A stretch of 42,344 nucleotides of DNA from assembly GCA_030065115.1 (NCBI GenBank), contig JASJDO010000012.1, positions 1 through 42,344 of the forward strand, in the 5' to 3' direction. The notes beneath the pieces were generated by a model. The model saw only the letters and a program-made list of their open reading frames with translations, was not told the origin of the DNA and did not search any database. Every line of letters begins with the position of its first letter. The first letter of the stretch is position 1. Origin of the DNA: Rhizobiaceae bacterium. Its GTDB lineage: Bacteria; Pseudomonadota; Alphaproteobacteria; Rhizobiales; Rhizobiaceae. The translations under genes and the position numbers were made by a program. Below, in pieces: positions 34,141 to 42,344 of this stretch.

Positions 34141-34466
34141 AGATAGATCGGCGGCATGTTTACCGTGTCGCGACTGATGAATACCGATTGTCGGTAAACC
34201 AGATTCTTGCCCCAATAGACTTCCAGATAGTACGGGTCACGATCCATGGGAATACCAAAGAAACTGAACCTGCCATACTCATCTGATGACGTTGGGACAC
34301 TTCTTCCAAATTGTGGGTGAACAAGGGATACTGTGAGCCCCGGTGCGGGTTTGCTGTCGCTTTTGGTAAGCAATTGACCAATGACTTTTGCCTGTGAATT
34401 GGCAGCAATGGACGGAAAGGCGACAACCCAGACCAGACAAAGGACGAAAACTCTGAACAAAGGCAT
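34137..34466 (-). CDS. Small exported carboxypeptidase-regulatory-like protein
   Basis: 109 residues from the ATG at 34466, which overlaps the stop of the upstream gene (TGATG); a GTG three bases further up is possible. Signal peptide MPLFRVFVLCLVWVVAFPSIAA, cleavage near residue 22. The mature part is one beta-sandwich of the carboxypeptidase-regulatory-like type (VIGQLLTKSDSKPAPGLTVSLVHPQFGR, then DEYGRFSFFGIP). Such domains bind or scaffold in the periplasm. Translational coupling points to a joint role with the membrane protein upstream. Confidence 0.75.
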   Translation of the reverse strand: MPLFRVFVLCLVWVVAFPSIAANSQAKVIGQLLTKSDSKPAPGLTVSLVHPQFGRSVPTSSDEYGRFSFFGIPMDRDPYYLEVYWGKNLVYRQSVFISRDTVNMPPIYL

Positions 34467-35056
34467 CACTGTGTACCCCCGAATTGACCGCTGGCTTCCA
34501 GGCTGTCCAGTTGAACATGGGCTGGAACAGGCGCAATGGTGGGCGAGAGGTTTTCAAAGGCTATGCTCTGTTCAAGCGTAATATCTCCCAAATCCGCGGT
34601 CCCGTTTTCCAGTCTGGAAAGCTGTATCGTGCGCGTTAACGGCCTGTATCCCGGAGCTGAGACGACAATCTGTAGCGTGTCCACATACGGGTGATGGGTT
34701 TCCAGGATCTGACCGGTATGTTGCAGGTTTTTGTTCCAGCCACCCGCAAGCAGCCTCACAGAAACCGGTTCATTCACTCCAATTGTATTAGCCTTGATTG
34801 TGAAGGGTTGCGTCTCTGACGGGCGGCCCAGAAATGCCGAAATCACCACAAACATCAGGCCAATAATGAAAATGCCAAGCGCCGGATATTGCGTGGTTAT
34901 TCGCAACTCTTTTTTAAACTCAACGGTTAGCGCATCAGCGGTGGCACCACCCAGGGTAATAGCACCCTTGTATAAAAGAAGTATTCCACCGAGCACCATC
35001 ATGATGCCACAAAATGCACCGGAAAGAAGAAGGTAAGAAAAGGTCTCATGCTGCAT
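34466..35056 (-). CDS. Membrane-anchored protein with a PEGA-like domain
   Basis: 196 residues from the ATG at 35056; the frame runs to 35122 but the later start is preferred because GGGGTT precedes it and the first membrane helix follows directly. Two membrane helices (about 8-32 and 54-76), then a periplasmic domain with APGYRPLTRTIQLSRLENGTADLGDITLE, typical of PEGA or carboxypeptidase-regulatory domains. It is the first of a two-gene unit. I cannot assign a role beyond surface or envelope binding. Confidence 0.75.
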   Translation of the reverse strand: MQHETFSYLLLSGAFCGIMMVLGGILLLYKGAITLGGATADALTVEFKKELRITTQYPALGIFIIGLMFVVISAFLGRPSETQPFTIKANTIGVNEPVSVRLLAGGWNKNLQHTGQILETHHPYVDTLQIVVSAPGYRPLTRTIQLSRLENGTADLGDITLEQSIAFENLSPTIAPVPAHVQLDSLEASGQFGGTQ

Positions 35057-35176
35057 GATATCAACCCCAGCATTAGAGAGCCCCTCTTGACTTAAAATAA
35101 CACAAATTGCCGAAAAATTCAAACCTGGACAACCGAAACGGGTTCCAAGCGTTTCAACAATGCGACCATCAATATC

Positions 35177-36601
35177 TCACGTTGAGATCAAGCCCGATGG
35201 GTTCTTTTGCGGCCAGAGGGTCGCTTCATGATAGGCTTTTCCAAGCCGCAGCAGCTTCGCATCGCTCGCTCGGGCACCAATCAGCTGAAAGCCAACCGGC
35301 AATCCGGTCGTTGAGAAACCTGCCGGCAGGTTCAATGCCGGAAGCCCAACCAATGATGCAGGGATGACGATTTCCATCCATTGATGATAGGTCGTCATTT
35401 GCTGCCCATTGATTTCATCCGGCCAGTGACGTTCTGCATCGAAAGGCATGACCTGCGCGCTTGGCAGGACAATCGCGTCATAGGTTCCGTACAATTCAGC
35501 CAGATAGGCGAACCATTGTGACCGTACCAGTGACGCTTCAGCAATTTCATTGCCGGACAGAGCAAGACCTGCCTCAATCTCGTATATCGCCTCTGGTTTG
35601 AGTTTCGCGCGCCATTCCTTGTTTTCATAGACTGGCCGCAAACGGGATGCGACTGCGAAATTTCGCAAGCGTACCCAGGACATCCAGAGCGCTTTGGGGT
35701 CAAATTCCAGTTGAAGTGGCTCCACTGAATGCCCCAGCGCTTCGAAGGTCTTGAGACCGTTTTCACTGACTTCCAGAATATCACCCTCAATCTGATAATG
35801 TCCGTTCCAGTCTCCCAGCCAACCGATTTTTGCCTTCTCACAGGGTGTGCCAAGGGCCGTCAGAAACGAGGATTGTTGCGGCAAGCAGAACGGATTGCCG
35901 GCCTGCGGCCCCGAAAGAACATCGAGCAACAATGCCAGATCATCGATGGAACGCGCCATAGGCCCAAGCGTTGCGAGCGGATGAAGAAAAAGCTCACCGA
36001 TCGGATCATCGGTCACAAGGCCAAAAGTCGGGCGAAGACCATACACATTGCACCATGCAGCGGGGTTGCGAAGCGACCCCATCATGTCAGAGCCATCTGC
36101 GACGGGGATCATGCGTGTGGCAAGCGCTGCGGCCGCTCCCCCACTGGACCCGCCAGCCGTGCGTTCAAGGTTGTAAGGGTTGCGGGTCACACCATGGACA
36201 GGGTTGTAGGAATGCGACCCCAAACCGAATTCCGGTGTATTGGTTTTGCCAATAAAAATCAGCCCCGCTTCGCGCATGCGTCTGGCTGCCAACGCATCTT
36301 TCTCCGGCAAATAATCTGCAAAAACAGGAGAGCCATGTGTTGTCCGAATGCCTTTGGTTTCCAAAAGGTCCTTTACGGCAATCGGCAGGCCATGAAGTTT
36401 CGAAGCTTTGGGTTGCATGGCAGCCGCTTTTGCTTCTTTCAACAGGGTTTCCCGATCACGCAGAGAAACAATTGCATTCACTTCCGCATTGACAGCATCC
36501 ACCCGATCAAGACAGGCCTCCATGATATCGACATAGGTGAAGTCACCGCGATCAACACCATCAGACAGTTCAATGGCGCCCAGTTCCAGCAATTCGCTCA
36601 T
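35177..36601 (-). CDS. Amidase-signature family amidase
   Basis: 474 residues. The Ser-cisSer-Lys triad is complete: Lys77 in PIAVKDLLE, Ser152 in AGGSSGGAAAALA and Ser176 in GSDMMGSLRNPA. It hydrolyses an amide. Family members range from general amidases to indoleacetamide hydrolases, and the sequence does not single one out. It is not GatA, because no gatB or gatC is adjacent and the C-terminal region differs. It starts three bases after the thioesterase gene stop, so the two are co-transcribed. Confidence 0.92.
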   Translation of the reverse strand: MSELLELGAIELSDGVDRGDFTYVDIMEACLDRVDAVNAEVNAIVSLRDRETLLKEAKAAAMQPKASKLHGLPIAVKDLLETKGIRTTHGSPVFADYLPEKDALAARRMREAGLIFIGKTNTPEFGLGSHSYNPVHGVTRNPYNLERTAGGSSGGAAAALATRMIPVADGSDMMGSLRNPAAWCNVYGLRPTFGLVTDDPIGELFLHPLATLGPMARSIDDLALLLDVLSGPQAGNPFCLPQQSSFLTALGTPCEKAKIGWLGDWNGHYQIEGDILEVSENGLKTFEALGHSVEPLQLEFDPKALWMSWVRLRNFAVASRLRPVYENKEWRAKLKPEAIYEIEAGLALSGNEIAEASLVRSQWFAYLAELYGTYDAIVLPSAQVMPFDAERHWPDEINGQQMTTYHQWMEIVIPASLVGLPALNLPAGFSTTGLPVGFQLIGARASDAKLLRLGKAYHEATLWPQKNPSGLIST

Positions 36602-36604
36602 TGG

Positions 36605-37051
36605 CTACGCTCCTTCTTTATCCGGCAGATGTTGGCCCTTTACAGTTCGGGAATTACCACGCATTTCAGCGATCACCTTTCCATCCTGATTGGTCACCGT
36701 ACAGTCATAAATGCCGGACCGCCCTTCCCGATAGCGCTCCTGCGCAACTGCATCGAGAACATCCCCTTCAAAGGCAGGTGCCAGGAAATCAATCTTGCAG
36801 GCCTGTGCAACAGTGAATTGGTTATAACCATTACAGGCAAAAGCGAATGCGCTGTCGGCCAGCAGAAACATATATCCCCCGTGACAAATCCTCTGGCCAT
36901 TGAGCATGTCCGCGCGAACCGGCATTGAGAGGACCGCCCGTCCCGCACTGATATCCTCAATCTTCATGCCAAGCGATTGGCTGGCTTCATCATTGGCCCA
37001 CATGGAATCTGCGCAAGCCCTGGCCATTTCATCGGGTGTCATATCGGACAT
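36605..37051 (-). CDS. paaI: PaaI-family hydroxyphenylacetyl-CoA thioesterase
   Basis: 148 residues of hotdog fold. The signature LNGQRICHGGYMFLLADSAFAFACNGYN is that of PaaI, with the catalytic Asp in LADSAF. PaaI hydrolyses ring-hydroxylated phenylacetyl-CoA to rescue stalled CoA pools in phenylacetate breakdown. No other paa gene is in the window; instead it is followed at three bases by the amidase. A role in releasing an acyl-CoA linked to the amidase substrate is possible. GGGGAGGG lies 11 bases before the start. Confidence 0.88.
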   Translation of the reverse strand: MSDMTPDEMARACADSMWANDEASQSLGMKIEDISAGRAVLSMPVRADMLNGQRICHGGYMFLLADSAFAFACNGYNQFTVAQACKIDFLAPAFEGDVLDAVAQERYREGRSGIYDCTVTNQDGKVIAEMRGNSRTVKGQHLPDKEGA

Positions 37052-37176
37052 TAGTGGTGACCCTCCCCTAACCTACAACATGCGGGATCGAGGGCACGTT
37101 AAACTATCGATTGCCAATGGCAAGCCTCTGAACTAACGGTGTTAACAGACAAGTCTCGCTGGCACAGAAAGCAAAA

Positions 37177-38058
37177 ATGGAACGAAAAACTGGAATAGAC
37201 GCAACCGGAGCGCTGATGCTTCTCGTGATCATGTTGGCACTAGGTCTGAACCAGGTTGGTATCAAGATCGTCAACGAAGGTATTCCACCCACCTTGCAGG
37301 CAGGTTTGCGCTCTCTTGCAGCACTTCCCATTATTCTCATGCTGTGTCTGGTTCGAAGAACAGAAATACCCTTCCGCCGTGAAATACTTATTCCTGGTCT
37401 TTTAACCGGGTTCTGTTTTGCAGCGGAATTCGCGCTGTTGTTTCAAGCCCTAAATTGGACTTCCGTCGCCCGTGCTTCAATCTTCTTCTACACCATGCCG
37501 TTTTGGGTCGCGTGTGCGGCACATTTTCTAATCCCGGGAGAACGGCTGACCTTCATCCGCATCCTCGGTTTGGTACTGGCGATATTGGGGGTTACGCTGG
37601 CACTTTCCAACAACACTTCAACGGCAGGCCCTTACGCTCTGGCCGGCGACTTAATGGCGCTTTTGGGAGCCGTTGGCTGGGCTGCAATTGCAATCATCGC
37701 CCGAACGACCAAATTTTCCACCATCAAACCTGAGGCGCAGCTGTTCTATCAGTTGATTGTTTCTGCGGGCTTATTGCTGATTTTGGCCCTACTGCTCGAT
37801 GAGGGATTGAGCCAGCCCACTGTATTTCATTGGAGCATTTTTGCATCTCAAGTACTGTTTGTTGTGTGTACGTGCTTTCTGCTCTGGTTCTGGATCTTGT
37901 CTGTTTATCCAGCGTCTGACATGGCCTCTTTCAGCTTCCTTGCTCCTGTATTTGGCGCTGTCTTTGCATGGTTGATTTTGGACGAGCAAATGACCTGGTC
38001 CATTATTCTCGCTCTCGGTCTCGTTGCGTTGGGCATCTTGCTTGTGAACAGGAGATGA
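37177..38058 (+). CDS. DMT-family (EamA) transporter
   Basis: 293 residues with ten predicted membrane helices in two EamA repeats (about 12-138 and 150-290). The repeat-end motif is visible in LILDEQMTWSIILALGLVALGILL. Family members export amino acids, metabolites or drugs. A second ATG at 37216 has a better ribosome site (GGAG) but would cut into the first helix start, so I keep the upstream start. One base separates its stop from the next ATG, giving an operon with the nitronate monooxygenase. Divergent from the paaI/amidase unit. Confidence 0.9.
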   Translation: MERKTGIDATGALMLLVIMLALGLNQVGIKIVNEGIPPTLQAGLRSLAALPIILMLCLVRRTEIPFRREILIPGLLTGFCFAAEFALLFQALNWTSVARASIFFYTMPFWVACAAHFLIPGERLTFIRILGLVLAILGVTLALSNNTSTAGPYALAGDLMALLGAVGWAAIAIIARTTKFSTIKPEAQLFYQLIVSAGLLLILALLLDEGLSQPTVFHWSIFASQVLFVVCTCFLLWFWILSVYPASDMASFSFLAPVFGAVFAWLILDEQMTWSIILALGLVALGILLVNRR

Positions 38059-38059
38059 C

Positions 38060-39031
38060 ATGATCAAAACCCGGTTGACCGAAGCACGTGGCATCGAGCA
38101 CCCTATTATTCAGGCACCCATGGCATTTGCAGCCGGCGGAAAACTTGCTGCAGCCGTTTCACAATCCGGCGGGCTTGGATTGATCGGCGGTGGATACGGC
38201 GATGCAGACTGGCTCGATGAACAATTTTCAGAAGCTGGCAATCAACCTGTCGGATGCGGGTTCATCACATGGTCTCTGGCCAAACAACCCGAATTGCTGA
38301 CCAAAACACTGGAACGCAATCCATCAGCAATTTTCCTGTCTTTCGCCGATCCTGAGCCATTCGTTGAGGAGATCAAACAAGCCGGAACAACGCTCATCTG
38401 CCAGGTACAGACCCTGAAACACGCGCGACATGCTGCAGACTGCGGGGCAGATATCATCATCGCACAGGGAACCGAAGCCGGCGGGCATGGCGCAAAGCGA
38501 GCAACAACCACCCTCGTTCCGGAAGTTGCTGACATGCTCGCAAAACAACATCCCGACACCTTGCTGGTTGCAGCAGGTGGTATTGGCGATGGGCGCGGCC
38601 TCGCAGCAAGTCTGATGCTTGGCGCCGATGGTGTGCTGGTCGGTTCGCGGTTTTGGGCGGCAACCGAGGCGCTGGTCGGCAGGAATATGCATCAAGCATC
38701 CATTGATGCCACAGGCGATGATACAATCCGCTCATCCGTGATGGACATCGCCCGGCGTTTGGATTGGCCGGGTGACTACACGTGCCGTGTCCTGCAAAAT
38801 CCCTTCACAGATCGCTGGCATGATGATCTGCCGAGTTTAATTGCAAATGCTGATGAAGAGGCCGCAAAATGGCGTGCTGCCTGGCAAGCTGACGATCCGG
38901 ACGACTCAAACACCTTTGTGGGCGAAGTGACAGGGCTGATAAGAGACATAAAACCTGCCTCGGAGATTGTCGAAAACATTATGTCGGAAGCGGAAGATCT
39001 TCTGAAAAATGCAGGCAATCGAGTCAGCTGA
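38060..39031 (+). CDS. Nitronate monooxygenase family protein (FMN), copy 2
   Basis: 323 residues. It has EHPIIQAPMAFAAGGKLAAAVSQSGGLGLIGGG at the start, GTEAGGHGA with the family histidine, and VAAGGIGDGRGLAASLMLGADGVLVGSRF at the FMN phosphate site. The distinct N-terminal glycine-rich stretch and the C-terminal extension after ISSV place it in a different branch from copy 1. Substrate not known. It follows the EamA transporter by one base, so the two are translated from one message. Confidence 0.92.
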   Translation: MIKTRLTEARGIEHPIIQAPMAFAAGGKLAAAVSQSGGLGLIGGGYGDADWLDEQFSEAGNQPVGCGFITWSLAKQPELLTKTLERNPSAIFLSFADPEPFVEEIKQAGTTLICQVQTLKHARHAADCGADIIIAQGTEAGGHGAKRATTTLVPEVADMLAKQHPDTLLVAAGGIGDGRGLAASLMLGADGVLVGSRFWAATEALVGRNMHQASIDATGDDTIRSSVMDIARRLDWPGDYTCRVLQNPFTDRWHDDLPSLIANADEEAAKWRAAWQADDPDDSNTFVGEVTGLIRDIKPASEIVENIMSEAEDLLKNAGNRVS

Positions 39032-39087
39032 TATCTGATCAACAATTTGTTGTTTGACCTGACCATTTATGAAGGCACACTGCACCT

Positions 39088-39831
39088 ATGCAGTCTGTTT
39101 TCATGCTCATCGCGAAAATCTGTTTGTCAGCAATTTTGGTTCTTTTGTTTCCAGTCTCCCACAGCTTTGCACTGGAAGAGGTTGATGTAGAACTTGTCAT
39201 GGCGGTGGATGGCTCCGGCTCGGTCAGCCCTGAAGAAATGCATCTTCAGTTTCAAGGATATATTGACGCCTTTCGCAATCCTGTTATCCAGAATGCCATG
39301 CGATCCGGGCCCACAGGCAAAGTAGCCGTTTCGCTTGTCGTATGGTCGGACCGTTATCTCCCCAAACTGCAGAGTGAATGGTTTCGTATTTCTTCGGTGC
39401 AGGATGCAGAAGGGTTTGCACAAGCGCTGGAAAGCTTGCACGAGCAGGTAAAGATTCTCTACATCACCAAGGGTGGTACAGAGATTGGCGCGGGCATCGG
39501 TTATTCGCTTGCCATGTTGGACAACAATAAATTCAACGGTCTTCGCAAAATAATTGATGTATCCGGCGATGGCATAGAAACCCGACCCTATTCAAATTCT
39601 GTAATGCGATTACCCCAGGCACGCATCATCGCCCAATCCCGGCAGGTGATAATTAACGGCCTGGCAATTGCCAACGATTTTTACAACCTTGCCCGCTACT
39701 ACCGTGAGAACGTCATCAGCGGGCCTGGGAGCTTTGTCATCGAAGCAAAGGATTTCAATGATTTCGGTGAGGCAATTCACCGAAAATTGTTGCGCGAATT
39801 CTCAAGCCAGGTTTCCAATTTGCGGCAGTAA
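39088..39831 (+). CDS. DUF1194 family protein, exported, von Willebrand A-like
   Basis: 247 residues. Signal peptide (about residues 1-28, ending SHSFA). Then a von Willebrand A-like fold: VELVMAVDGSGSVS carries the MIDAS DxSxS (Asp41, Ser43, Ser45), and GGTEIGAGI and IDVSGDGIET match later MIDAS loops. DUF1194 is common in alphaproteobacteria and its role is unknown. It probably binds a protein partner in the periplasm in a metal-dependent way. It stands alone, with 71 bases to the next gene. Confidence 0.9.
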   Translation: MQSVFMLIAKICLSAILVLLFPVSHSFALEEVDVELVMAVDGSGSVSPEEMHLQFQGYIDAFRNPVIQNAMRSGPTGKVAVSLVVWSDRYLPKLQSEWFRISSVQDAEGFAQALESLHEQVKILYITKGGTEIGAGIGYSLAMLDNNKFNGLRKIIDVSGDGIETRPYSNSVMRLPQARIIAQSRQVIINGLAIANDFYNLARYYRENVISGPGSFVIEAKDFNDFGEAIHRKLLREFSSQVSNLRQ

Positions 39832-39902
39832 ATCTGTCTGTCGGCGACTTGGAAACTGTATCCAAAGGCGTAGCATTATTCGTGACATTTGGAGGAATTG
39901 TC

Positions 39903-40703
39903 ATGGCCAACCACGATCTTGCAAAAATCAAATCAGACTATGAACGCGATGGATATGTTTCAGGGATAGAGCTTCTGAACCAGTCGGAGGCGAATACCCA
40001 TCGTGAAAGACTGGAAAGAGCGGAAACTGACTTTGGCAACATGCATTACAAGTCGAAGATTCACACGCTGCTCACTTCACCGCTCGAATTGGCGACGATG
40101 CCAGCCATGCTGGACATTGTCGAACAGATGATCGGCCCTGATATTCTTTTGTACAACGTTACTTACATCATCAAAGAAGCTAATTCGCCGTCTCATGTAA
40201 GCTGGCATCAGGATTTGACCTATTGGGGCCTGTCCCATGATGATCAGGTATCCGCCTGGCTTGCATTATCTCCAGCAACTGCAGAGTCCGGGTGCATGCG
40301 CATGATCCCGGGCAGCCATACTGATGGTGTCTATGATCATGAGACCGGGGAAGATGAGACCAATGTACTTCTGCAAAGCCAGACCATACGTGGCATTGAC
40401 GAGAGCAAATCTGTCATGTGTCCTCTTAAACCGGGGGAAGCCTCCTTCCACCATGGTTGGACCCTTCACGCTTCAATGCCCAACAATTCCAACGACCGCC
40501 GCATCGGATTGAACATTCAATATCTCGCAGCGCATGTCCGCCAGACCAAACATGATCTCGATACTGCAATGCTGGTACGCGGCAAGGACGACTACAACAA
40601 TTTCGGTATTGATCTGCCAGCGGAACGAGATCTTGATCCCGTGGCGATAGCGCGGCAAGCCGAACTTGAACGCATGCATGTGGAAACCGCTGGCACAGCG
40701 TGA
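39903..40703 (+). CDS. Phytanoyl-CoA dioxygenase (PhyH) family Fe(II)/2-oxoglutarate oxygenase
   Basis: 266 residues from the ATG at 39903, preceded by GGAGG at the right distance; the frame is open back to 39849 with no ribosome site. The iron ligands are His102 and Asp104 (WHQD) and His189 (LHASMPN). The 2-oxoglutarate-binding arginine is in NSNDRRIG. Members hydroxylate small molecules; this branch is often of unknown substrate. Nothing next to it names the substrate. Confidence 0.92.
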   Translation: MANHDLAKIKSDYERDGYVSGIELLNQSEANTHRERLERAETDFGNMHYKSKIHTLLTSPLELATMPAMLDIVEQMIGPDILLYNVTYIIKEANSPSHVSWHQDLTYWGLSHDDQVSAWLALSPATAESGCMRMIPGSHTDGVYDHETGEDETNVLLQSQTIRGIDESKSVMCPLKPGEASFHHGWTLHASMPNNSNDRRIGLNIQYLAAHVRQTKHDLDTAMLVRGKDDYNNFGIDLPAERDLDPVAIARQAELERMHVETAGTA

Positions 40704-40848
40704 CGCGGTCAATTCGCAACAAAACCCTATTTGGATAAATCACACTTAATCCCAAGTGCGCCGTAAAACGTGTCTTTACGTTGACATATATGTTTGCCTA
40801 TTCTGAACTCTGAATTGGTCAGATTGAATGTATTAGGGAGTTGCAGAA

Positions 40849-42165
40849 ATGGTATTTCGACAGGTAGCAATTGGAATCTTGTCTTTTGGTTTTGGGGTGC
40901 AGATCGCATTGGCTGAAAATCGTATCGATCAACAACTTCCCGGAGCACCGGAGCTGGCAAAATATGGCGACTTTTCTGTCGGCGTACGGACGCTTGATAT
41001 CGTCAACCCTAATCAGGTGGAAGTATTGAACATCAATGGCGCTGCGGAAAAACCCGATCCATTGCCGAGGTATGACCGACCATTGACGCTGGAAATCTGG
41101 TATCCGGCAGAGAGTGGCGCGGCAGGTGAAAACACCCTGAATGTGTTTCTGCGCGATGGCAAAACCAAGGTGCAAATTGAAGGCAAGGCTGTTAGGGATG
41201 CAATGCCAGAGGGGGAAAATCATCCGCTGGTCGTCATCTCTCACGGTTATCCGGGAAACCGTTTCCTGCTTGCTCACCTGGCTGAGAACCTCGCCTCAAA
41301 GGGATACGTGGTGGCTTCCATTGACCACACAGACTCCACATACCGTACACAAGCTGCATTCGGCTCCACACTGATCAATCGTCCCTACGACCAATTGTTC
41401 ACGCTTGCCGAAATGGACCGCCTTTCAAAGGAAAAGGGTTCATTTCTGAATGGGCTGGTCGATGCGTCCAATGCTGGGCTAATCGGTTATTCGATGGGCG
41501 GTTACGGGGCTGTCATCACAATGGGCGGCGGCGTCACACAGGCTTCGGTCGACTACGCCTGGGGCGGGCCGCATGGCACCTTGGGCGTTCATCTGAGCGG
41601 ATCCGAAACCCATAACAATCTTCCCGACGAGCGTTTCAAAACCGCAATCGCTTTTGCACCCTGGGGCATGAATACCGGTTTCTGGAGCGCGGAAACCCTG
41701 AAAGGCATCGAAACTCCGATGCTGTTTGTTGCTGGCTCCGTCGATGATGTTTCCGGATATGAAAACGGCATTCGAGCAATTTGGGAGAATGCCGTTAACG
41801 CGGACCGGTCTCTCCTGACCTTCGAAAACGCCAACCACAACGCAGGCGCGCCTATGCCCGCACCAATTGAATCAGACAAATTTGACGATCAACTCGGCTT
41901 CAATGTTTCCGAGCATTACACTGATGCTGTCTGGGATTCAGTTCGCATGAACAATATCTCGCAGCATTTTGTAACCGCCTGGCTCGGCAAATACCTCAAA
42001 GGCAATGGCGAGATGGACGCCTATCTTGATTTGGTTCCAAATTCCAATGACAGCGTCTGGGCAAAGAATGAAGACGGCTCAGAAAAGCCAGAGCACACGC
42101 ATTGGCACGGGTTCCCTAACCGCACAGCAAAGGGCCTGCGTTTTGAGACGCTGAAAGCGAAATAG
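40849..42165 (+). CDS. Exported alpha/beta hydrolase (PAF acetylhydrolase/dienelactone hydrolase-like)
   Basis: 438 residues. Signal peptide (about 1-22, cleavage after ALA). The fold includes LTLEIWYPAE, the oxyanion VVISHGYPGNR (near 132), the nucleophile elbow GYSMGG with Ser215, an acid in AGSVDD (Asp299 or 300) and His330 in ENANHNAG. This is the platelet-activating-factor acetylhydrolase/dienelactone hydrolase-like group. It should cleave an ester in the periplasm. GGGAG precedes the ATG. Its stop shares one base with the next start. Confidence 0.9.
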   Translation: MVFRQVAIGILSFGFGVQIALAENRIDQQLPGAPELAKYGDFSVGVRTLDIVNPNQVEVLNINGAAEKPDPLPRYDRPLTLEIWYPAESGAAGENTLNVFLRDGKTKVQIEGKAVRDAMPEGENHPLVVISHGYPGNRFLLAHLAENLASKGYVVASIDHTDSTYRTQAAFGSTLINRPYDQLFTLAEMDRLSKEKGSFLNGLVDASNAGLIGYSMGGYGAVITMGGGVTQASVDYAWGGPHGTLGVHLSGSETHNNLPDERFKTAIAFAPWGMNTGFWSAETLKGIETPMLFVAGSVDDVSGYENGIRAIWENAVNADRSLLTFENANHNAGAPMPAPIESDKFDDQLGFNVSEHYTDAVWDSVRMNNISQHFVTAWLGKYLKGNGEMDAYLDLVPNSNDSVWAKNEDGSEKPEHTHWHGFPNRTAKGLRFETLKAK

Positions 42166-42344
42166 TGATCCGGCATATCGTCCTTACAAAATTCAGAGAA
42201 GAAACGAGCGAGGACACGATCAATGAGATTTACCGGCAATTAAGCGATTTAACTGCACAATTGCCGGGATCAAGAAACTTCACAGGTGGCCGATCAGAAA
42301 GTCTGGAACATTTGGAACGTGGCTACACGCATGGCTTCACGATC
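42165..42344 (+). CDS. Dabb-family (stress-responsive A/B barrel) protein, cut by window edge
   Basis: A GTG at 42165 overlaps the TAG of the hydrolase by one base (TAGTG), and the frame is open to the end of the window (60 codons). It reads IRHIVLTKFREE at the start and ERGYTHGFTI at the end, both typical of Dabb domains, which form small dimeric ferredoxin-like barrels. Only the N-terminal part is present. It is likely co-translated with the hydrolase. Confidence 0.85.
   Translation, partial: MIRHIVLTKFREETSEDTINEIYRQLSDLTAQLPGSRNFTGGRSESLEHLERGYTHGFTI

Noticed and set aside
35729-36928. A 399-codon open frame on the plus strand
   Set aside because: It lies fully opposite the amidase and paaI genes, both of which have clear family motifs. 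Its protein is rich in Arg, His, Cys and Gln without any known domain, as expected of an antisense shadow.
1-42344. Mobile elements, CRISPR arrays, tRNA or rRNA genes
   Set aside because: I found no transposase or integrase motif, no regularly spaced direct repeats, and no tRNA-like cloverleaf in the gaps between genes.

Overview
The window looks like chromosomal DNA of a marine-type alphaproteobacterium, most likely of the Hyphomicrobiales. The clearest pointers are an Omp2b-type porin typical of that order (26951-28111), sarcosine/dimethylglycine-dehydrogenase-like FAD-GcvT enzymes, a PAPS-type sulfate-assimilation pair and an NhaA antiporter. I see no transposase, integrase, tRNA, rRNA or CRISPR array. 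Gene density is high, and no gene-free stretch exceeds about 270 bases. A few AT-rich, family-less genes (6180-6659, 11623-11913, 32250-32984) stand out from the otherwise ordinary chromosomal genes.

Layout. 1-6157: the first bases of a leftward gene, a large exported S41-protease-like/Sel1/peptidoglycan-binding protein, cobyric acid synthase (cobQ), and an L,D-transpeptidase. 6180-9929: an orphan gene, an OxyR-like LysR regulator that lacks the redox cysteine, a divergent nhaA with a structured leader, and a second LysR gene. 10046-15167: a secreted SnoaL-like protein, a membrane hydroxylase, a small membrane protein, an SLC13/RCK permease, a short CysH and a double-DUF2061 membrane protein.

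15435-25043 is the most interesting part. An XRE-cupin regulator is followed by tightly spaced and partly overlapping genes: FAD-GcvT dehydrogenase 1, DUF2867, cupin, flavin split-barrel protein, homocysteine S-methyltransferase, class I/II aminotransferase and FAD-GcvT dehydrogenase 2. An HD phosphohydrolase lies 80 bases further on. The set reads as a pathway that strips several methyl groups from an N-methylated (or S-methylated) amino-acid-like compound. One methyl would go to homocysteine, giving methionine, and others to tetrahydrofolate, giving 5,10-methylene-THF. An aminotransferase would then act on the demethylated product. The substrate is not evident from sequence. The sulfur-assimilation genes are transcribed divergently from this operon, which could link homocysteine supply to methyl transfer.

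25079-42344: a TPR-sulfotransferase, the porin with a clear terminator, a leftward operon of glycerate kinase, thiolase and HSD10-type dehydrogenase, a glutathione transferase, and an orphan membrane-anchored protein. Two distinct nitronate monooxygenases follow, the second paired with a DMT exporter. They flank a two-gene carboxypeptidase-regulatory-like membrane unit and an amidase/PaaI thioesterase operon. The window ends with a DUF1194 von Willebrand-like protein, a PhyH-type dioxygenase, an exported alpha/beta hydrolase, and the start of a Dabb-family gene cut by the window edge.
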